DNA from: Euphorbia lathyris | Taxonomy: Eukaryota > Streptophyta > Magnoliopsida > Malpighiales > Euphorbiaceae | Length of the DNA stretch: 64,000 nt | NCBI RefSeq assembly: GCF_963576675.1 | Contig: NC_088915.1 | Coordinates: 6,763,001-6,827,000 of the forward strand | Direction of reading: 5' to 3' | Part shown: positions 22,170 through 33,868 of the stretch, in pieces | How the letters are laid out: each line of letters starts with the position of its first letter | Numbering within the stretch: the first letter of the stretch is position 1 | Translations under genes and position numbers: made by a program | The notes under the pieces: model-generated | The model's database searches: none | The model's input: only the letters and a program-made list of their open reading frames with translations | What the model was told of the DNA's origin: nothing

Positions 22170-22284
22170 TCCAACCCTTACGGGGGAGCATTTTCAGAAG
22201 AATTGAAAAGGTCAACCATCATGGGGAAGCTCAACACTGAGTTCCTTAATTGAATACTTTTGCCAACATAAAAATGAGGGAGTT
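22170..22284 (+). other. Multiplied polypurine tracts before the Sirevirus 3' LTR
   Basis: Three purine tracts follow each other: GGGGGAG at about 22182-22188, GGGGAAG at 22223-22229, and GAGGGAG at 22276-22282 next to the LTR. Repeated polypurine tracts upstream of the 3' LTR are a described Sirevirus signature. The last one is the probable plus-strand primer. Confidence 0.7.
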
Positions 22285-23360
22285 TGTTGAAACACCTTTC
22301 CACATGATTTTGATTTGACAAAATTATTCCCATGATTAAAATAATTAAATTTAAGTGCTTTGATTTAATTGTACTAATGCGTTTGTTCAATGTTAAGTAA
22401 GTTAAACAAACGAGAACAGGAACTGAAAGTCTATAAAAGGAAGACAGAACAAAGTTAGCATAAGCAAGACATACAGCAGAAGCTGAGTGGAATGCAACTC
22501 AGCTTTGCGAAAAAAAATGTCTTCTTCAGAAAAGCTTGAAGGCGAAGCCGCTGAGTCAAGCTGAGTAATAACCAAGTCAACGTTAAGGATCCGTCAACTT
22601 GGAAGACAAAGTTTGACAAATCTCTGAAACAAATCAGAAGCCTCGAAAATCTATTTCAAGGACCTTTTCGAGATGCATGGACCATCTGACTTTTGGCTAG
22701 AAGACAAACCTGGCGCAAGAAGACAAACCTGGCAAACCTGGCTCCTGGTGAAAACAGAAGACAGGATTGGCCTGCAGCTTTGGAAGCTGACCACGTGATG
22801 ACGAAGAAGACCGTTTTTCCCACAACGGCTATGTCGGAATTCAAATCATTGCAGCTAGAAGATTGCTATAAAAAGGGCAAATCATCACTTGGATCATATA
22901 CACACACAACACAACATACAGACAGAAAAAGCAAATCTTCATTAAGTCAAAATCCAAAATAGAAGCTGTCTGAAAAGAAAAAGCAAGCTCTTACACCAAA
23001 CTCTAATCATTGTGTAAAAATCTAGATTGATTCAGTCATCTAAAGTGTTCTTTGTTGTATTAAGAACAATTTCTTATCATTTGTAAAAGGTTAGAAAGGT
23101 GAAGCTGAGTACTCGGTTATAGTACTCAGTGGTAGAGAGAAGCTGAATACTCGGTTATAGTATTCAGTGGTAGATAGGATTGAGTATACAAATAGAGGAC
23201 GGTACTCTTGTATACTCAGTTGCTATTGTAAAAGGTTTGTACTCTACCTTTAAAGAGCTCAGTATAGGATTGAAAAAGCTCTGAGGGATTCCGGGGACTA
23301 GACGTAGGCGGAGAGGCCGAACCAGGATAAGTCTGATGAGTAACTTCTAACCCTTTCTCT

Positions 23361-23400
<40 letters not shown>

Positions 23401-23680
23401 CTTGCTTAAAATCACTCAGGAAATAATCTGTACAAGCTGAAGCTGAGTAATCTGAGTGCTGAGTTGGAAACTGACTTAAGTGTTACTTCCCAACTCACAA
23501 CTGAAACAGCTCTAGTCAGCATCTGATTAAGGCTGTCTCACACCACACTCAGCCTTGCTTACCTGAAACTAAGTTAAGTTGTCAAACATTCAATTAAGTC
23601 AGCATTATTAAGCGAAAAAGTTATATTAGTTCCTAACCCCCCCCTTGGAACTAATCCTATCACGTTACACGGGACTAACA
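22285..23680 (+). repeat. 3' LTR of the Sirevirus-type element
   Basis: This 1,396-bp LTR starts TGTTGA and ends ACTAACA, and is followed by GAGAT at 23681-23685. The TATA box is at 22867-22875 and the short TA tract at 23363-23396. It aligns with 5337-6775 along its whole length. Confidence 0.92.
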
Positions 23681-24005
23681 GAGATGACAACGGGTAGAGT
23701 ATTTGTGGGTAGTGTCAATCTCAAACTCTTACCTGTTTATTTTTTAATTACCTATACTTGTCCCATCACTTAATGAGTGTACCTTTTGCATCCCATACTC
23801 GTCCCATTTAATTCGAGGGTACCTACGGATACCCTTACCCATTAAAAATAAATGAATAAAATAAAAAATATTACAAATTTAACAAAATATAAATTTAATA
23901 AATTATCTATTTAAAAATTGAACAAATTAAACCTTAATAATTAAGAATAAAGTAGTTCAGTGGTATCACTTAATGGTTGAAGAATAAAATATTGAGATTT
24001 AAATG
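23681..24005. other. Middle part of the duplicated locus A
   Basis: No gene is present. This AT-rich stretch, beginning GAGATGACAACGGGTAGAG, matches 60145-60460 in the paralogous copy. It is the host-side continuation of 5336 after removal of the Sirevirus, and ends with the TSD AAATG at 24001-24005. Confidence 0.85.
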
Positions 24006-24296
24006 TGATTCGGAATATCACTCGGGCCCAATAAGCCCAGCCGGCCCAAGGGCTAAGGGGTCAGAAGCCTCACAGGCCCAAGGCAACTCACTATAAATAA
24101 AACGAACCAAGAAAGGCAAAGGGATCGGGTAACATACTCTCTATCTCATTTTCAATAGATTAACAATACTCTCGAGCGACTAACTATCTTGATCGTCGGA
24201 GTGTTCCTAGGGACCGCTCCCCGCACAGAGACAACCCCCAAGGAACTCGGAACAACCCGAAGAGAGCTCAGATCACTGTTCCATATATCCCAATTA
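24006..24296 (+). repeat. 5' LTR of the Tat-type element
   Basis: The LTR is short, with TATAAATA at 24092-24099. Compared by eye with 33869-34160 there are about seven substitutions and one single-base indel. The 3' terminus is TTA rather than CA. A 19-base primer-binding site, TTTGGTGCGGTGAAGGTGG, follows immediately at 24297-24315; I did not assign the tRNA. Confidence 0.9.
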
Positions 24297-24345
24297 TTTG
24301 GTGCGGTGAAGGTGGACTACAAGTGACCTCGGAGCCTCCAGCGAG

Positions 24346-26607
24346 ATGCAAACGCCAACTGAGTCCGCTCCAACGGAAGCGCCGGAAGTTGGAGCAACTA
24401 GCTCTATGACGAACGTGGAATGGTCCGCACCGGTCATCCCTATTTCCCCTAGAAACCTGGCACCACTGATGGAGGAGGTAAGCCCAGAAGAAGAGGAAAC
24501 TTACAATATCACACAACTCCTCAGTGCGATACAAGGTTTTCAAACCACTCAAGCTGTTCATACGGCGGCTCAGATGAAGATCATAGAACAACAGAGAAGC
24601 TTGCAGGAGGAAAACACCAAAATCTGGCAATACCTCAAAGGAGCAGCGGAGACACAAAGAGAAGGCGTGTCCTCGGGGCAGTCCTTAGGACCCAAGATAC
24701 CCACGGGGAGAGGGGCCGGTGCCGCCACAGGCGGAGGAAGCGGCATACCACGGGAAGAGACAACGGCCGCGAACAGCGAAGACACATTGGAACTGAAGAT
24801 CCAGCGTTTTTTAGACAAGAGAGCCCTCAGAGGCGTCATGGGAGGAAGTATCACCTCCAGCAAGACGCCGCTAGTACAAAGAATTATCGAGACAAGGTTC
24901 CCACGAGATTGGAAGGCTCCTTGCCTATCGCAATATTCGGGAACCGAAGACCCAAACGACCACGTGGCCTCCTTCATAAGCACTATCAACCTATATTCAA
25001 AAGACGAGGATATCATGTGCAAAGTTTTTCCCACCACACTCTCATTCAGTGCCCAAGAGTGGTATCGAGGACTGGCTCCCGAATCAATTGACCCATTCGA
25101 TCTACTAAAGGAACTTTTCCTCTCCTGTTTCGCCGTGGCAGCGAAAGTAAGAAAGATCAGCTCGGACCTCAACGGGCTCAAGTAGCGAGCAACCGAGCCA
25201 CTGCGCAACTTTCTTTCCAGGTTCCACCACATGGCCTCTCAAGTCAAGGGCCTCAACCTAGAGGTAGCTCATGACGCCCTAGCAAAAGGAACCTCGTGCG
25301 AGCCCCTAAAGCAAAAGTGCTTCAGAAAGATGCCGTGATCCTTCGAGGAGCTCATGACCATGGCACAGACCTTCGTTCGATATGACGACTGCGATCGGCC
25401 GGTAGGGTACAAGGAATCGGAAAGGGACAAGGCCAGAGGAGATGCGCGCAAAGAGGAAAAGAGCAGACCGATCGCAGAAGCACGAGACGAAGGCCGAGCA
25501 CGCAGGGAGGCCCCCATACCTTTCCCAGCGCGAGTCGAGCGGGCAAACCTTGAGCGCAGGGGGGACCGATCCTGTGGAAAGGAAGTACATTATGCTGCTC
25601 AGAACCAGCCCCACCGATACGCACACCTGACTCCTCCGGCGGACAAAGGGAAGACCCGTGTCGAGAAGGAATACTGCAAATACCACAAATCCTCCGGACA
25701 CTCCACGGAGAACTGCTATCAACTACAGAAAGAAATCGAGCGAATCACAGAGCAAGGTGCGCCACCGAAAACCATTAGGAAGAGGGAACAGAGCCCGAAG
25801 CAACATGACGCCGGCCGAACAGATGAGGCGAAGCGACCAAGATTCCATGGAGAAATCCATATCATAAGAGAGGGAGCGCCGACACTCTGTCCGCATCCGA
25901 AGAACTCCCGAAAGAGAAAAGCAGCTGATCAGACCCTGACGCTACAGCCACCACTCCAGACCAGCCATTCGGAGGCCCTCGTAGTCACCATCAACATCGC
26001 CGGCTTTAAAACGCATCGGGTGTTGGTGGACACTGGAAGCTCGGTAAACCTGCTTACCTGGAGAGCGCTCCGCGCTATGAAGAATACTCACACGGCCCTC
26101 CGTGCCGGAACTTTTCCCCTGGTTGGTTTGTCAGAAATAGAAGTCCCCGTGAAGGGAGTCATCTCTCTGTCAATGATCTTTGCCGAAATCGACCAACAAG
26201 TAGAGGACACCGCTGAATGTGTGGTAGTGGACATCTCCTTGGCCTATAACGCCATTATCGGAAGACCTCTGCTGGCTAGCCTCAAAGCTACAATTGATAT
26301 CTCCGACCTATGCTTGACTTTGCCGCGCCGAAGCGGCAAAATCACCATCCAAGAAGATCGCATCCTGGCCAAGAAACTGCAATGGGAGGCGACTCAACCT
26401 CGGACGACACTCTACCTTGAGGACGGTCTGATGGATATGAGGGGGTACAATCCCACGCCGATTGAACCAGTCAGCGACTGCCCCGTCGGGGAAAACAAGA
26501 CACTAAAGATTGGGACCAAGCTCCCACCTCCTCTGGCCAGCGAGATAAAGGTCGTCCTAACGGAGCATTCAGACGTATTCGCTTGGTGCACTGAAGACAT
26601 CACATGA
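24346..26607 (+). pseudogene. Tat-type gag and aspartic protease
   Basis: This is the first half of a single frame that runs to 29694. Gag has the plant retrotransposon gag core (YSGTEDPNDHVASF near residue 200, EWYRGL, LSRFHHMA). A charged linker follows, then a knuckle-like CKYHKSSGHSTENC near 25675. The protease has VDTGSSVNLL (about 26026-26055) with the catalytic DTG intact, and IIGRPLL. Stops at 25183-25185 (TAG), 25336-25338 (TGA) and 26605-26607 (TGA) interrupt it, but no frameshift is needed to read through. Confidence 0.88.
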
Positions 26608-29600
26608 ATCTCACCCGAACAAGCGACTCACAGATTGAACATCGACCCTTCCGTCGAACCTCTAAAGCAGAAGAAACGGGTAGAGGCGAAGGACAAGCAA
26701 GCTGCTGTCAAGGCAGAGATCGAGAAGCTATTAGCTGTAAAATTTATTCGTGAGGTCCACTATCCGGATTGGCTTTCTAATGTTGTACTTGTAAAGAAAG
26801 CCAGCGAAAAGTACCGCATGTGTGTAGATTTTACGGATGTTAATAAAGCATGCCCCAAGGATTCCTACCCGCTGCCTAACATAGATCAGCTTCTAGACCA
26901 GACAGCCGGTCGCAAAATCTTGTCCCAGTTTGATGCCATCGCTGGTTTTCAGCAAATCCCTCTGGACCCGGCCGATGCCGAAAAGACCTCCTTCATAACG
27001 CATGAAGGCACGTATTGCTACAACATGATGACCTTCAGTTTGAAGAATGCAGGAGCCACATATCAGCGACTAATAGACAAAATGTTCGCTCACCTCATCG
27101 GCAAGACGATACAAGTATACATTGATGGCATGGTCGTCTTAAGCGCTAATGAGAGCGACCACCCACGCGACTTAGCGGAGGTGTTTAAAATTTTCCGGGA
27201 TTACAACCTCAAGCTAAACCCGGAAAAATGTTTCTTCGGCATTCGCAGCGGCAAGTTCCTTGGGTGCGTGGTCTCGGAGAAGGGTATCGAGACTAATCCC
27301 GCAAAGATCGAGGCAATTTTTGAAATGAACGCTCCCCGCAACCTGCAGGGGGTTCAGAGACTCAACAGGAGGGTAATCGCCTTGGGATGATTCATCTCAT
27401 GTTCGGCACAATGTTGCCTCCCCTTTTGCAAGGCAATAAAAAAGGATCATCCCTTCAAATGGTCTACGGATTGTCAGGCGGCATTCAATGCCATCAAAAC
27501 TTTCCTCGCCACGCCGCCCCTACTATCAGTACCAAGGCAGGGACGAGACATACAACTATAATTCACCATTGCCGACAAAACTGTGGCAGTGGTTCTCACT
27601 CAGTATGAAGGCACGGAAATATATCCAATTTACTTCTTGAGCAAGGTGCTCAAAGGGGCAGAGACCCGGTACTCCGAGGTCGAAAAGGCTCTTTTCGCCA
27701 TCACACAAGCATCCGAGCGCCTGCGGCCATATTTCCAGGCACACACGGTTATCGTCAGGACTAACTACCCTCTCAAGAAGGCAGTCTAGAGACCAGAGGT
27801 CTCCGGTCGCATCACCAATTGGTCAGTCCGACTATCTCAGTTCGATGTACGTTTTGAGCCCCGCACAACAATCAAGGCTCAAGTGCTGTCCGATTTCCTC
27901 ACCGAATTTACCGGGTCGTCGACCAATGACCCCATCCAGGCAGAGAATGTCAACGGAAATTTATGGACCATAAGCGTAGATGGCTCCTGCGGTCCGAGAC
28001 GAGCAGGCGCGGGGATCGCAATTCAGGGACCCGACAACCTCCGCTTACGTTACGCCATCCGGCTGAATTTCCCGACCACGAACAATCAAGCGGAGTATAA
28101 GGCCCTAATCGCGGCCCTCCGGCTAGCCAGAACGATGGCAACAAGGCACCTAACCATTTATTCAGACTCCAAACTCGTCGTCAGCCACGTCAGCGGCACT
28201 TACAAAGCAAAAGACCCAACGATGTGTCAATACTTGGAGCTTGCCAAGTCCCTGCTCAAGGACGTCAAAAGCAAGGGAATCACTTTCACTCTTACGCTCG
28301 TACCACGGGAAGAAAATGAAGAGGCAGACGAAATCGCCGCTCTCGCAGCAGGTGAGCATTCCAGTGACCCGAAAACCCTTATTGAAACCGCTGAGGCTCC
28401 AGCCTTCCGAGCACAATGCTCCTTACAGATCGACACGACGGACGCAGCGGAAAATGGCTAGAGAAGTCAGATAATCAGGTACTTAGAAGACGGAACACTG
28501 CCAGAAGATAGGACGCAGGCATCTCTCGTTGTTCGGCGATCATGGCGATACGCAATGCATAATGGCCTCCTATATCGGAAGTCATCAGGGCACCCTTGGT
28601 TACGTTACATATCCGAGGAAGAAGGGGATCACTGTCTAAAGGAGATACACCAAGGCGTGTGTAGCTCGCATCAAGGTGCTCGGTCAATTGCGAAGAAAGC
28701 CCGCCTACAAGGACTTTACTGGCAAACCATGGACTCCGACGCAATGTGACTAGTTCGTAATTACCAGGCATGTCAAGTACATGCAAATACCCATCATGCT
28801 CCGGTGGCTCCGCTCAAAAGCATCATCACACCTTGGCCTTTCGCCGTGTGGAGTGTTGATCTGCTCGGCCCTTTTCCGATAGCCTTAGCACATAAGCGTT
28901 TCGTAGTAGTTGCGGTCGATCACTTCACCAATTGGATCGAGGCAGAGGCCATCGCCAAGATAACCGCCGACAACGTCATCAGTTTTCTAAAACGGGCAAT
29001 AATATATCGATTCGGAGTCCCTCATTCTTTAATCACAGATAACGGGTGACTATTTGACTGCAATCAATTCCGCGAGTTCTGTGCGGAATGGGGTATCAAA
29101 GGTCGTTACACCTCAGTGGCGCATCCTCAAAGCAACGGACTCACCGAAGTAAGCAACCGAACATTCCTGCGAGGGATAAAAGCACGCCTTTTTGACCAGG
29201 GACGAGCATGGCCTGACCACATCCCAGCGATATTATGGTCATACCGCACCACCCCACACTCAGGCACCGGACGCACTCCTTTCTTCCTGACCTATGGGGC
29301 GGAGGTAATGGCACCCGCCGAGGTCATCCTTCGGTCTCCTCGACAAATTACCTACGCAGAGGCCAGTAATGACGAAGAACTCGCTGAGGCCGGGGAGCGA
29401 CTCGAGGAAGAACGCCTGAATGCCTTACTTCACATCACAGCCCATAAACAAAGTCTGACGCGATATCACAGCAAACGAGTACGACCCCGCACGTTCCAGG
29501 TCGGGGACCTTGTGGTTCGAGATGCTGTCGCCGCTCAATCACCACTCGCCAAAGGAAAGCTCGGACAAACATAGGAGGGACCCTATAAAGTTCACACGGT

Positions 29601-29694
29601 CTTACACAATGGGGCCTACAAAATTGCCTCTTTAGACGGATCGGTCTTCGACAATAGTTGGAATATCCAGACTTTGAAAAAGTACTACCAATAG
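26608..29694 (+). pseudogene. Tat-type RT, RNase H, archaeal-type RNase H and integrase
   Basis: This is in the same frame as gag. RT has CVDFTDVNKACPKDSYPLP and KNAGATYQR, but the catalytic box near 27118-27129 is YIDG instead of Y[IV]DD. The first RNase H has SKVLKGAETRYSEVEK. The second RNase H (about 27960-28330) has the archaeal-type signature VDGSC..GAGI, NNQAEYKALI and YSDSKLVV, used in Tat elements. Integrase has an H-H-C-C finger (HQGVCSSHQG), VDLLGPFP, ITDNG and AHPQSNGLTE. Stops lie at 27388, 27559, 27787, 28459, 28747, 29047 and 29572; the natural end is TAG 29692-29694. Confidence 0.9.
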
Positions 29695-29754
29695 CTTGTG
29701 TAGCCAATTATTTCCTCTTAATCAAATCAAACGCTTGTTTTGTTATCGGTTATC

Positions 29755-30620
29755 CATCTCGAGCATCTCGAATGCCTCCGCAATCGCATAACAATCCCAT
29801 ATTGATATCGATTGAACAAAGACGAGTTATCCGATGCGGTCTCTGCCCAACTAACATCGAATGTTGTATAACGGCTTCTCGAGCATCTCGAATGCCTCCG
29901 CAATCACATAACAATCCCATATTGATATCGATTGAACAAAGGTGAGTTACCCGCCGCGGTCTTCGCCCAACTAACATCGAATGTTGTATAACGGCTTCTC
30001 GAGCATCTCGAATGCCTCCGCAATCGCATAACAATCCCATATTGATATCGATTGAACAAAGGCGAGTTACCCGACGCGGTCTCTGCCCAATTAACATCGA
30101 ATGTTGTATAACGGCTTCTCGAGCATCTCGAATGCCTTCGCAATCGCATAACAATCCCATATTGATATCGATTGAACAAAGGCGAGTTACCCGACGCGGT
30201 CTCCACCCAACTAACATCGAATGTTGTATAACGGCTTCTCGAGCATCTCGAATGCCTCCGCAATCACATAACAATCCCATATTGATATCGATTGAAAAAA
30301 GGCGAGTTACCCGATGCGGTCTCCGCCCAACTAACACCGAATGTTGTATAACGGCTTCTCGAGCATCTCGAATGCCTCCGCAATCGCATAACAATCCCAT
30401 ATTGATATCGATTGAACACAGGCAAGTTACTCAACGCGGTCTCCGCCCAACTAACATCGAATGTTGTACAAAGGCTTCTCGAGCATCTCGAATGCCTCCA
30501 CAATCACCTAACAATCCCATATTGTTATCGATTGACCAAAAGCGACTTACCCGATATGGCCTTCGCTCAAAACTCATTCGAAGTTATTTAAAAGGCTTAT
30601 CGAGCATCTCAAAAGCCTCA
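29755..30620. repeat. 120-bp tandem repeat array in the Tat element
   Basis: The phrase CTCGAGCATCTCGAATGCC recurs at exactly 120-base spacing from about 29757, giving seven clear copies and a degenerate eighth near 30598. Divergence is low except at the right end. Because 120 is a multiple of three, long repeat ORFs appear on both strands; I treat them as by-products. Tandem arrays between pol and the 3' LTR are usual in Tat/Ogre-type elements. Confidence 0.95.
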
Positions 30621-30998
30621 GGCATCACTCAATAATCTTACATTGTAAACAATTGAAACAAGTTACCCAATGGGGCCCTCGCTCGCGGGCAGCATTTCGA
30701 ACGCGCTAGCAAATCACTTATGCATCCTGCATTGACATCCTTTAGGAGACAACGAGCTATCAGCTAAATCGAGCATCCCGGGCAAAATTCAGCAGCTCGA
30801 GCATCCCAAAAGTCACCTAAGCAGGCCCAGAGGGGCCCAATACGAACCCTTTGGAGGACTTTAAATCACAAAAATAAAGCAGAACAGATGTGTTTTCATT
30901 ACATCAACAATACATAAATTGAAAGAGACATCGCTCATACAAAGCAACTTGAAAAGGCTACGCAATAGCACAGAGGAAACACAAAACAAACTAATCTA
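30621..30998. other. Spacer after the tandem array
   Basis: This holds degraded repeat-like sequence (CATCCCGGGC, CGAGCATCC words) and the region just 3' of the antisense ORF at 30999. No gene is seen. Confidence 0.5.
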
Positions 30999-31718
30999 CT
31001 ACGGCCGTACATTAGCACGATCAGGATTAGGAATAGCTTCATCGTCCATTAACGCCTGGTGCACTGTCCGCCAATCAGCACACTCATCAGTATTATGACC
31101 ATTCTGTCTGTGATACAAACAAGCCTTCCCAACGTGAGTTACTCGATGAGTGGGATCCGCCGGAATAGGCCCCAGAAAGCCCTGTCTAGAAAATTCAAGG
31201 AAGACCATGCTACGAGGCTTCACAGGATTGACAAATGTCAGACCATAGGGACGAGTCGGCGAGGCATGGCGTTCGACACGTTGGTTTTTTGACTCCAAGG
31301 GAAGATTCATAACTCTTTCAAGCTCATCGGTCAGAAGCCTCCTAACCCATGAAGGATGCAGATTTGTTACAGGTACGACCGTTTCGTCAGGATTAAGAAA
31401 ACCAATCCCGTCCTGCGACCAGGCTTTTTTCTCAGTTGAAGATAAGGCACTGACAACCACGTCACACGAGTCTATCGCCGATCCGGTATAAGGAGCAGAG
31501 CTCTCGCTCTCAACATTTCGGCTCTTCCGAGACAAACCCTGATTCATCCAGACCGGGGAAGCATATCGAGCCTTCCTATCTCCGGCAAATTCCAACGTAG
31601 GCGAACAGTACACGTAAGGATGCGGCATCGCTGATATAGCTTGTTGGACCTCAAGCACATTAGCGGAATCCACAATATCCCGAAGCGACATCGCACGAAA
31701 TTTGGGGTAAACAAACAC
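30999..31718 (-). CDS. Antisense ORF with gag-like zinc knuckle, Tat element
   Basis: This intact 239-codon minus-strand frame lies between pol and the 3' LTR, opposite to the element's genes. The N-terminal two thirds are unrecognised. Near the C-terminus, CLYHRQNGHNTDEC has the spacing of the zinc knuckle in this element's own gag (CKYHKSSGHSTENC) and of the right-edge gypsy gag, followed by an acidic helix. Extra ORFs, often antisense, are known in Tat elements, but their role is not settled. RNA binding is an inference from the knuckle. It may be the last exon of a longer antisense gene starting near 33327. Confidence 0.55.
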   Translation of the reverse strand: MFVYPKFRAMSLRDIVDSANVLEVQQAISAMPHPYVYCSPTLEFAGDRKARYASPVWMNQGLSRKSRNVESESSAPYTGSAIDSCDVVVSALSSTEKKAWSQDGIGFLNPDETVVPVTNLHPSWVRRLLTDELERVMNLPLESKNQRVERHASPTRPYGLTFVNPVKPRSMVFLEFSRQGFLGPIPADPTHRVTHVGKACLYHRQNGHNTDECADWRTVHQALMDDEAIPNPDRANVRP

Positions 31719-32136
31719 CTAAAAATACAAATGAACGAAGCAAGAAGCACACCCCATGATGAAGAACACAAAGAAAAACCAACTCCTATTTATAGCAAGA
31801 ATGGACAAGACATGACAAACACATCACAAAACCTCAGATCAAATCATGATTCAAGATAGATGATGTTTAAACTTAGCTGCCAAAAGATCACAAAAGATTC
31901 AAACCATATGAAAAATTATTACATCTTTGAACCAAAAAAAAAACAAAAAAGGAGCAGGCTATCTCCATCTACCACTATTTTTTCTTAAATCGGCCATAAA
32001 ACTCAACGGCTTTCGCCTGGGCAGCTTTATCATACACATTCGGCGAGAATATGACCTCCGGAGGAACCTCATATCCGGCAGAGTGAGCAGCGACAATGAT
32101 CATCATTCGGTCCATTTTTATCAGTTTCTCCTCGCG

Positions 32137-33327
32137 CTATCCCACGAAGGCACACAGATCATTAGCTTCCTTCCGAGCCACCTCAAGTTCCCGCTTGAGC
32201 CTCTCGTTCTCCTCGGACAACAAAACAGCTTGCCTAGCTCTCTCCTCGACCTTCTCCTTCACTCGACGAGTCCATAAGATGGCCACCTTAAGCAGAACCT
32301 TGTGGGAACGGAGCTGCTCAGCATCGCGTGCCAACCTCTTCGACAGCTCCACTCGGCCTCCTTTCTCCACTTTAAGCTGCTCGGTTAGCACTATGATCTC
32401 GTCCTCACGGTGCTCCAACAACTCTCCGGCGGTAACTAACTTCCCATTCGCCACTTCCAGCTCGTTCACAGCATTTCGCAAACATTGCTCCATGTCCCGA
32501 AACAGTTGCTCATCGTTCACACACATGTCAAAAACCGTGTTGGCATTTTGAATGGCCTGCATAGAATTGCACAAGTCAGGATACGGTCATTAAACTTTTG
32601 GTGCGAGAAAGTCACATATTGTGATCGGGGTCCCTTGTTCGGGCGAAAGAACTCACGAAACACCAATCCAGTGGCTCGAAATCCAGCCGACCGGCATAGC
32701 GAGTAGAACGCCACCATCATCCTCCATTCATTTGGATGGATCTGACCAGGACACAAATCGTACTCCTTCAATACCTCCACAAAAAAGGGAAGAAGAGGTA
32801 GCCGCATCCCTGATTCCAACTGCTCCTGGTACACCACTAGCTCATTAGCACCACCCGTATGATGAGCACGATCTTCTTCTTCAAGCGCGACCTACTCGTA
32901 TGGCTGCGCTAATCGGTACACTGCAGAGATGGTGGCTAAGTCCGCGGACACTATGATGCTATACGCATCATCCACCGAAAAAGACTCCGGTCTCTTCGGG
33001 CGTCGCGCCCCCTCAAAGCGCTTACCATCGACACTAGTAACACCCGACGACCGCGTCCACGCTCTCTCACGCATTTCTTTGTAAATCAAAGCTAAGGGTC
33101 AATCTTCGGTAATCACACCCTCCGCCTAACGGCCGCTCAACACTAGGTAGCGCACGCACTACGGCGGTTTTCTTCTTTTTTCCAACAGAGGCACCACTCT
33201 CCCCTTCCGTCTCTACTCGTCCTTTTCTTTTCGCAGACCGCGTTCGCGAGGCGTCACGAAGCGTAAAGTCATCCGGTGTCACTGGCGGTAGTCGTTTTAA
33301 GGCTCCCCGAGAAGAACCCTCTAACAT
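32137..33327 (-). pseudogene. Antisense ORF with plant-transposon gag-like domain and coiled coil, Tat element
   Basis: Several minus-strand segments form one degraded gene. An ATG at 33327 opens a basic Lys/Arg/Ser-rich start. A different frame (33089-32892) ends in TAG, but the same frame continues through 32837-32517 with a block including QIHPNEWRMMVAFYSLC. This resembles the plant 'putative gypsy-type transposon' domain found in extra ORFs of such elements. A splice-like TGCAG near 32558 joins it to 32557-32137, a strongly charged coiled coil (EDEIIVLTEQLKVEKGG, EENERLKRELEVARKE). The family assignment is from memory of the pattern. The start and splicing are uncertain. Confidence 0.5.
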
Positions 33328-33868
33328 ACTCTCCCTCCCAAGATAAACAAACGAAGTAACAACGAAAGAAAAAAGCTAAAAAAGAGGCACAACTGACTTC
33401 AACGACGTCACGACAACAATGAGAAAGTGCCCTCAAACGACCGCCCCAAACAGATAAACCCGGTACTCAGCAAATTCTGACAAGCGACGGAACGCCGACC
33501 ACAATGCCAGCAAGGAAGCAAGAGCTCCAAAGAAAGAAGTGGATTAAGAAGACACACCAAGAGAGAGTTTACAAAAGGAAGACGAAAATGAAACCTCTTT
33601 CCTACATTTTATATCAAAAACGGAGGCGCCGGAAAAACACGGTATCCAACGATTCTTTACGGCGCGTGCAGAAACATTAATGTAAAAGCAATTAATTCTG
33701 CGTTAAAAACTAGAAACGCATGCTGAGATTTGAAGGGTCTCTCTCTTTCTCACAAAGCGGGCAGCGTTTCTACAACTGTACACCGCTCGCTAGGCGAACA
33801 AGAGCTCCCAGATTCCCACCTACACCTCGCATGCAATACTCGATATACCTAGCAGAGGGGGGACTACT
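33328..33868. other. Promoter-side spacer of the antisense ORFs and element polypurine tract
   Basis: The stretch upstream of the antisense start has no ORF of its own that I credit. It ends in AGCAGAGGGGGGACTACT (33851-33868), the polypurine tract of the element, directly before the LTR. The same GGGGGGACTACT occurs in front of the LTR of the minus-strand element at 54454-54465. Confidence 0.7.

Larger units (their letters stand above)
5337..23680 (+). mobile_element. Sirevirus-type Ty1/copia element, complete but defective, TSD GAGAT
   Basis: Two direct LTRs (5337-6775 and 22285-23680) begin TGTTGA and end AACA. They are flanked by GAGAT at 5332-5336 and 23681-23685. The primer-binding site TGGTATCAGAGCC sits at 6778-6790 and a cluster of polypurine tracts precedes the 3' LTR. 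The order is gag, protease, integrase, RT, RNase H (copia order), then a third long ORF. This and the multiplied polypurine tracts are known marks of Sireviruses. The element is about 18.3 kb, of which 6.4 kb is the nested Athila insertion. The paralogous locus near 60145 lacks the element and reads straight through the target, which confirms both boundaries. Confidence 0.92.

Noticed and set aside
24570..25722. Minus-strand ORFs of 90-220 codons
   Set aside because: They are opposite-strand shadows of the Tat gag frame and have no domain of their own.
29750..30635. Long ORFs on both strands
   Set aside because: They arise because the tandem unit is 120 bp, a multiple of three; the same repeat is open in several frames.
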